From Planctomycetota bacterium (lineage in GTDB: Bacteria > Planctomycetota > Phycisphaerae > UBA1845): a stretch of DNA of 8,027 bases. This document shows positions 6,670-8,027 of this stretch, piece by piece; the stretch's first letter is position 1, and each line of letters begins with the position of its first letter. A model generated the notes under the pieces. That model saw nothing but the letters and a program-made list of their open reading frames with translations, searched no databases and had not been told where the DNA came from. Both the position numbers and the translations under genes were made by a program. The stretch spans positions 1 through 8,027 of the forward strand of contig JAJRSP010000042.1 of the NCBI GenBank assembly GCA_024278775.1, written 5' to 3'.

Positions 6670-6942
6670 TCAATCCACGCGAAGGGGATCGAGAAACGGC
6701 GCAGCTTTAGCGGGGCCCCTGAGCCGCAGCGTTGAGTCTGCGCACCGAAGTATCGAACACACAGCCGCCTTGCTCCGCGTCGAGTCGGCCAGGTTCACGC
6801 ACTCCGCCTGAAGGACGCCGTCCGTGCATACACCGTTGAGCAATAGCGGATCGGAGTCGCGACAGTTACGCCCAACACCCAATTCGTCTCCGGCGGGAGG
6901 TTTTGCTGTCACAGTGTCGGACACTGGCACTCCCGGCTCCAT
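6670..6942 (-). pseudogene. Possible decayed Cys-rich repeat fragment
   Basis: A 90-residue minus-strand reading with cysteines at 27, 39, 48, 62 and 67. The pattern C39-x8-C48-x13-C62-x4-C67, with NGVC and QAEC in context, resembles the Cys-rich repeats (CCLPDGxC...EC...C...C) that I recall as abundant in planctomycete surface proteins. The leading double cysteine is absent (LLL in its place). The rest, such as TLRLRGPAKAAPFLDP, looks like non-coding translation, and GC3 bias is weak. There is no signal peptide or clear ribosome binding site. It could be a remnant of such a gene, a small unknown gene, or chance. It fills most of the 444-base gap between yidC and the 7107 gene. Confidence 0.22.
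6912..6926. repeat. Perfect 15-base palindrome
   Basis: CAGTGTC (6912-6918), one central base, then GACACTG (6920-6926). It lies 67 bases upstream of the -35 box at 6993 and could be an operator, or the core of a short dispersed repeat. No second copy is in the window. Confidence 0.4.
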
Positions 6943-6992
6943 TCCACAAAAACCAAGAGGATATCGGACGGATCTGTTACATAAAAAAATCT

Positions 6993-7021
6993 TTGAAACC
7001 GGACGAGGCGAATCCTATAAT
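6993..7021 (+). promoter_or_regulatory. Near-consensus sigma-70 promoter
   Basis: TTGAAA (6993-6998), a 17-base spacer, and a perfect TATAAT (7016-7021). It is the best promoter in the window. An A-rich tract (6982-6988) lies just upstream of the -35. Transcription would begin near 7028, leaving a GC-rich leader of about 79 bases before the ATG at 7107. Confidence 0.72.
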
Positions 7022-7094
7022 AACAGATGGACGATAGGGTTGCCGCCGGTCCGTGCGCGTGGCGTGCGGCCTTTGTGGGGCGACCGCGATCACT

Positions 7095-7102
7095 GGGAGT
7101 GA
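7095..7102 (+). promoter_or_regulatory. Shine-Dalgarno for the 7107 gene
   Basis: GGGAGTGA with GGAG (7096-7099) 7 bases before ATG at 7107. It decides the start in favour of this ATG over the in-frame GTG at 7053, which has no ribosome binding site and adds an unlikely Cys-rich leader. Confidence 0.7.
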
Positions 7103-7106
7103 TACC

Positions 7107-7652
7107 ATGGAGCCTATCCCCGACGACCATGCCTTGCGGCATCTGTTTGCCGGGCTTGTCGAGCACACGTTCTGCGCCGAGGTCGGCATGTGCAACCCCG
7201 GACTGACCGATTATGTCACCGGGCTTCTTGTGGACTTTACGCACATTGACCGGCTCAACGCGGTGCGACATGCGCAGGGCAAACGGCTGGACCAAATCGC
7301 CACCATGCTCGCCATTGCCTCGGACGACGCCCCCGCTTCGCGGAGCGAACGCGACCAGATCATGTATCGGCGCATCGGTGACTACACGCTCTTTTGGGCC
7401 GGCCTCTACCCGGAGCAAATCCGGCGCTCTCGGAAGCAACAATCCGACGTGTTGCTCGACTATGTGACCCAGGGGAAACGATCCTATGCGATCGCCTCGG
7501 AGCTGTCGGATGACGACAGCGAGCCACCCGCGCGACTGTTTCGCGACCTGAGTGACGATTTCGAATACTGCCTCTACGGTCTAGGTCTGCTGCGTAAGGG
7601 ATGGCGAACGGAAGGCCCGGCGGGCGGTCCCGGAGGGGAATTGATTTTCTGA
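7107..7652 (+). CDS. Conserved hypothetical protein, 181 aa
   Basis: A soluble, mainly helical 181-residue protein of unknown function. Distinctive segments are HLFAGLVEHTF (12-22), DYVTGLLVDFTHIDRL (35-50), RRIGDYTLFWAGLYPE (88-103), LLDYVTQGKRSYAIASEL (116-133) and FEYCLYGLGLLRKGW (152-166). The rest is polar. The last 15 residues are Gly/Pro-rich and probably disordered. No signal peptide, membrane segment or catalytic signature is visible. I recall a similar uncharacterised protein in planctomycetes, but this is memory and not a search. The start rests on a good ribosome binding site, and a near-consensus promoter lies about 85 bases upstream, so it appears to be an independently and strongly transcribed gene. 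The stop is 89 bases before tRNA-Asn, which has its own promoter. Confidence 0.85.
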   Translation: MEPIPDDHALRHLFAGLVEHTFCAEVGMCNPGLTDYVTGLLVDFTHIDRLNAVRHAQGKRLDQIATMLAIASDDAPASRSERDQIMYRRIGDYTLFWAGLYPEQIRRSRKQQSDVLLDYVTQGKRSYAIASELSDDDSEPPARLFRDLSDDFEYCLYGLGLLRKGWRTEGPAGGPGGELIF

Positions 7653-7692
7653 TCTGAATGGCCTGCCTGGATGAATCTCGCGTGACCGCCTC

Positions 7693-7720
7693 TTGACTGG
7701 ATGGACCCGATGGTTAGACT
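7693..7720 (+). promoter_or_regulatory. Promoter of tRNA-Asn
   Basis: TTGACT (7693-7698), a 16-base spacer, and TAGACT (7715-7720). A start near 7727 would leave about 15 bases of 5' leader before the tRNA. ACCCG (7721-7725) and CGGGT (7731-7735) form a small hairpin just ahead of the tRNA. Confidence 0.55.
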
Positions 7721-7741
7721 ACCCGTCGCGCGGGTGTACGA

Positions 7742-7814
7742 TCCCCGATAGCTCAATTGGTAGAGCGAGCGGCTGTTAACCGCTAGGTCGTAGGTTCGAG
7801 TCCTACTCGGGGAG
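7742..7814 (+). tRNA. tRNA-Asn (anticodon GTT)
   Basis: A complete cloverleaf. Acceptor TCCCCGA (7742-7748) pairs with TCGGGGA (7807-7813). The D stem is GCTC/GAGC with the GGTA loop. Anticodon stem AGCGG/CCGCT encloses CTGTTAA, with GTT at 7775-7777. The variable loop is 5 bases and T stem GTAGG/CCTAC encloses TTCGAGT. Discriminator G (7814) is typical for asparagine tRNA. CCA is not encoded, so it must be added by CCA-adding enzyme. It reads AAC/AAU codons and as an ANN-decoding tRNA is an expected substrate of the TsaB-containing t6A complex. Confidence 0.98.
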
Positions 7815-7815
7815 G

Positions 7816-8027
7816 TTGGCGTTCTTCGTGTACGTGCTGGTTAGCGAGTCGACTGGTCGACGATACGTCGGCCAGACAGCCGATCTGCAGCGACGTGTCG
7901 ACGAACACAACGACCAAAGCGGCAACACCCGCAAGTACACCTCAAAGCACCGCGGCCCGTGGAAACTCGTCCATCACGAATCTTTCAAGACCCGCTCGGA
8001 AGCCATGAAACGCGAGCGCGCACTCAA
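7816..8027 (+). CDS. GIY-YIG nuclease-family protein (3' end outside window)
   Basis: At least 70 residues of a small GIY-YIG domain protein of the single-domain (YhbQ/UPF0213-like) type. VYV (5-7) and YVG (17-19) form the GIY-YIG signature, followed by QTADLQRRVDEHN with the catalytic-type arginine (R26) and histidine (H31). KYTSKHRGPWKLVHHESF (40-57) is the standard middle strand, and SEAMKRERALK (61-71) carries the likely metal-binding glutamate (E67). No ATG exists in frame after the stop inside the tRNA at 7777-7779. The best candidate is TTG at 7816, giving MAFFVYVLVSE; GTG at 7828 is the alternative. The TTG begins one base after the tRNA ends, so tRNA 3' processing would leave an essentially leaderless message. 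The role of these small nucleases is not established. Confidence 0.88.
   Translation, partial: MAFFVYVLVSESTGRRYVGQTADLQRRVDEHNDQSGNTRKYTSKHRGPWKLVHHESFKTRSEAMKRERAL

Noticed and set aside
6712..6719. GGGGCCCC as a yidC terminator
   Set aside because: It has no loop and no following T run, so it does not form a rho-independent terminator. I find no convincing terminator after yidC.
7053..7106. GTG start at 7053 for the conserved hypothetical
   Set aside because: The ATG at 7107 has GGAG at ideal spacing; the extension would be a GC-rich leader translated as Cys/Ala residues.

Overview
The window comes from a GC-rich bacterium, most likely a planctomycete or close relative. That placement is an inference. 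It rests on a 701-residue YidC with a large periplasmic domain and a long basic C-terminal tail, on GTG starts for two genes, and on two small proteins (1425-1703 and 7107-7652) that I recall, unverified, as planctomycete-type conserved hypotheticals. There is no plasmid, phage or CRISPR signature. It looks like ordinary chromosome with small accessory insertions.

Layout. Positions 1-1197 (minus) hold the first 399 residues of a bacterial-type prolyl-tRNA synthetase, cut by the window edge. Diverging from it are a 92-residue BFD-like [2Fe-2S] protein (1425-1703) and, 35 bases on, an unrecognised coiled-coil protein (1739-2227) of clearly lower GC. Convergent to these is tsaB (2310-3269, minus), which carries an in-frame insert of about 80 codons containing two tandem copies of a palindrome-bearing repeat. 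A related palindrome lies between the two convergent genes. A 389-base gap with a good sigma-70-type promoter leads to a calcineurin-like metallophosphoesterase (3659-4483) and then yidC (4557-6662). A 444-base gap holds a possible decayed Cys-rich fragment, a perfect short palindrome and a near-consensus promoter. That promoter faces a conserved hypothetical (7107-7652). The window closes with tRNA-Asn(GTT) (7742-7814) and, one base later, a GIY-YIG nuclease-family gene that runs off the end.

Functionally, most of the recognisable genes serve translation and protein biogenesis: ProS charges tRNA-Pro, TsaB helps make t6A37 on ANN-decoding tRNAs (which include the tRNA-Asn here), and YidC inserts membrane proteins. 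They are not arranged as one operon.

The most interesting signal is the palindromic repeat family. Two copies lie in frame inside tsaB and a third, inverted, is intergenic. The stem sequence of the two tsaB copies differs in a compensated way while the loop is identical. This resembles REP/RAYT-type elements or the protein-invading palindromic elements known from Rickettsia. I see no complete novel multi-gene system.
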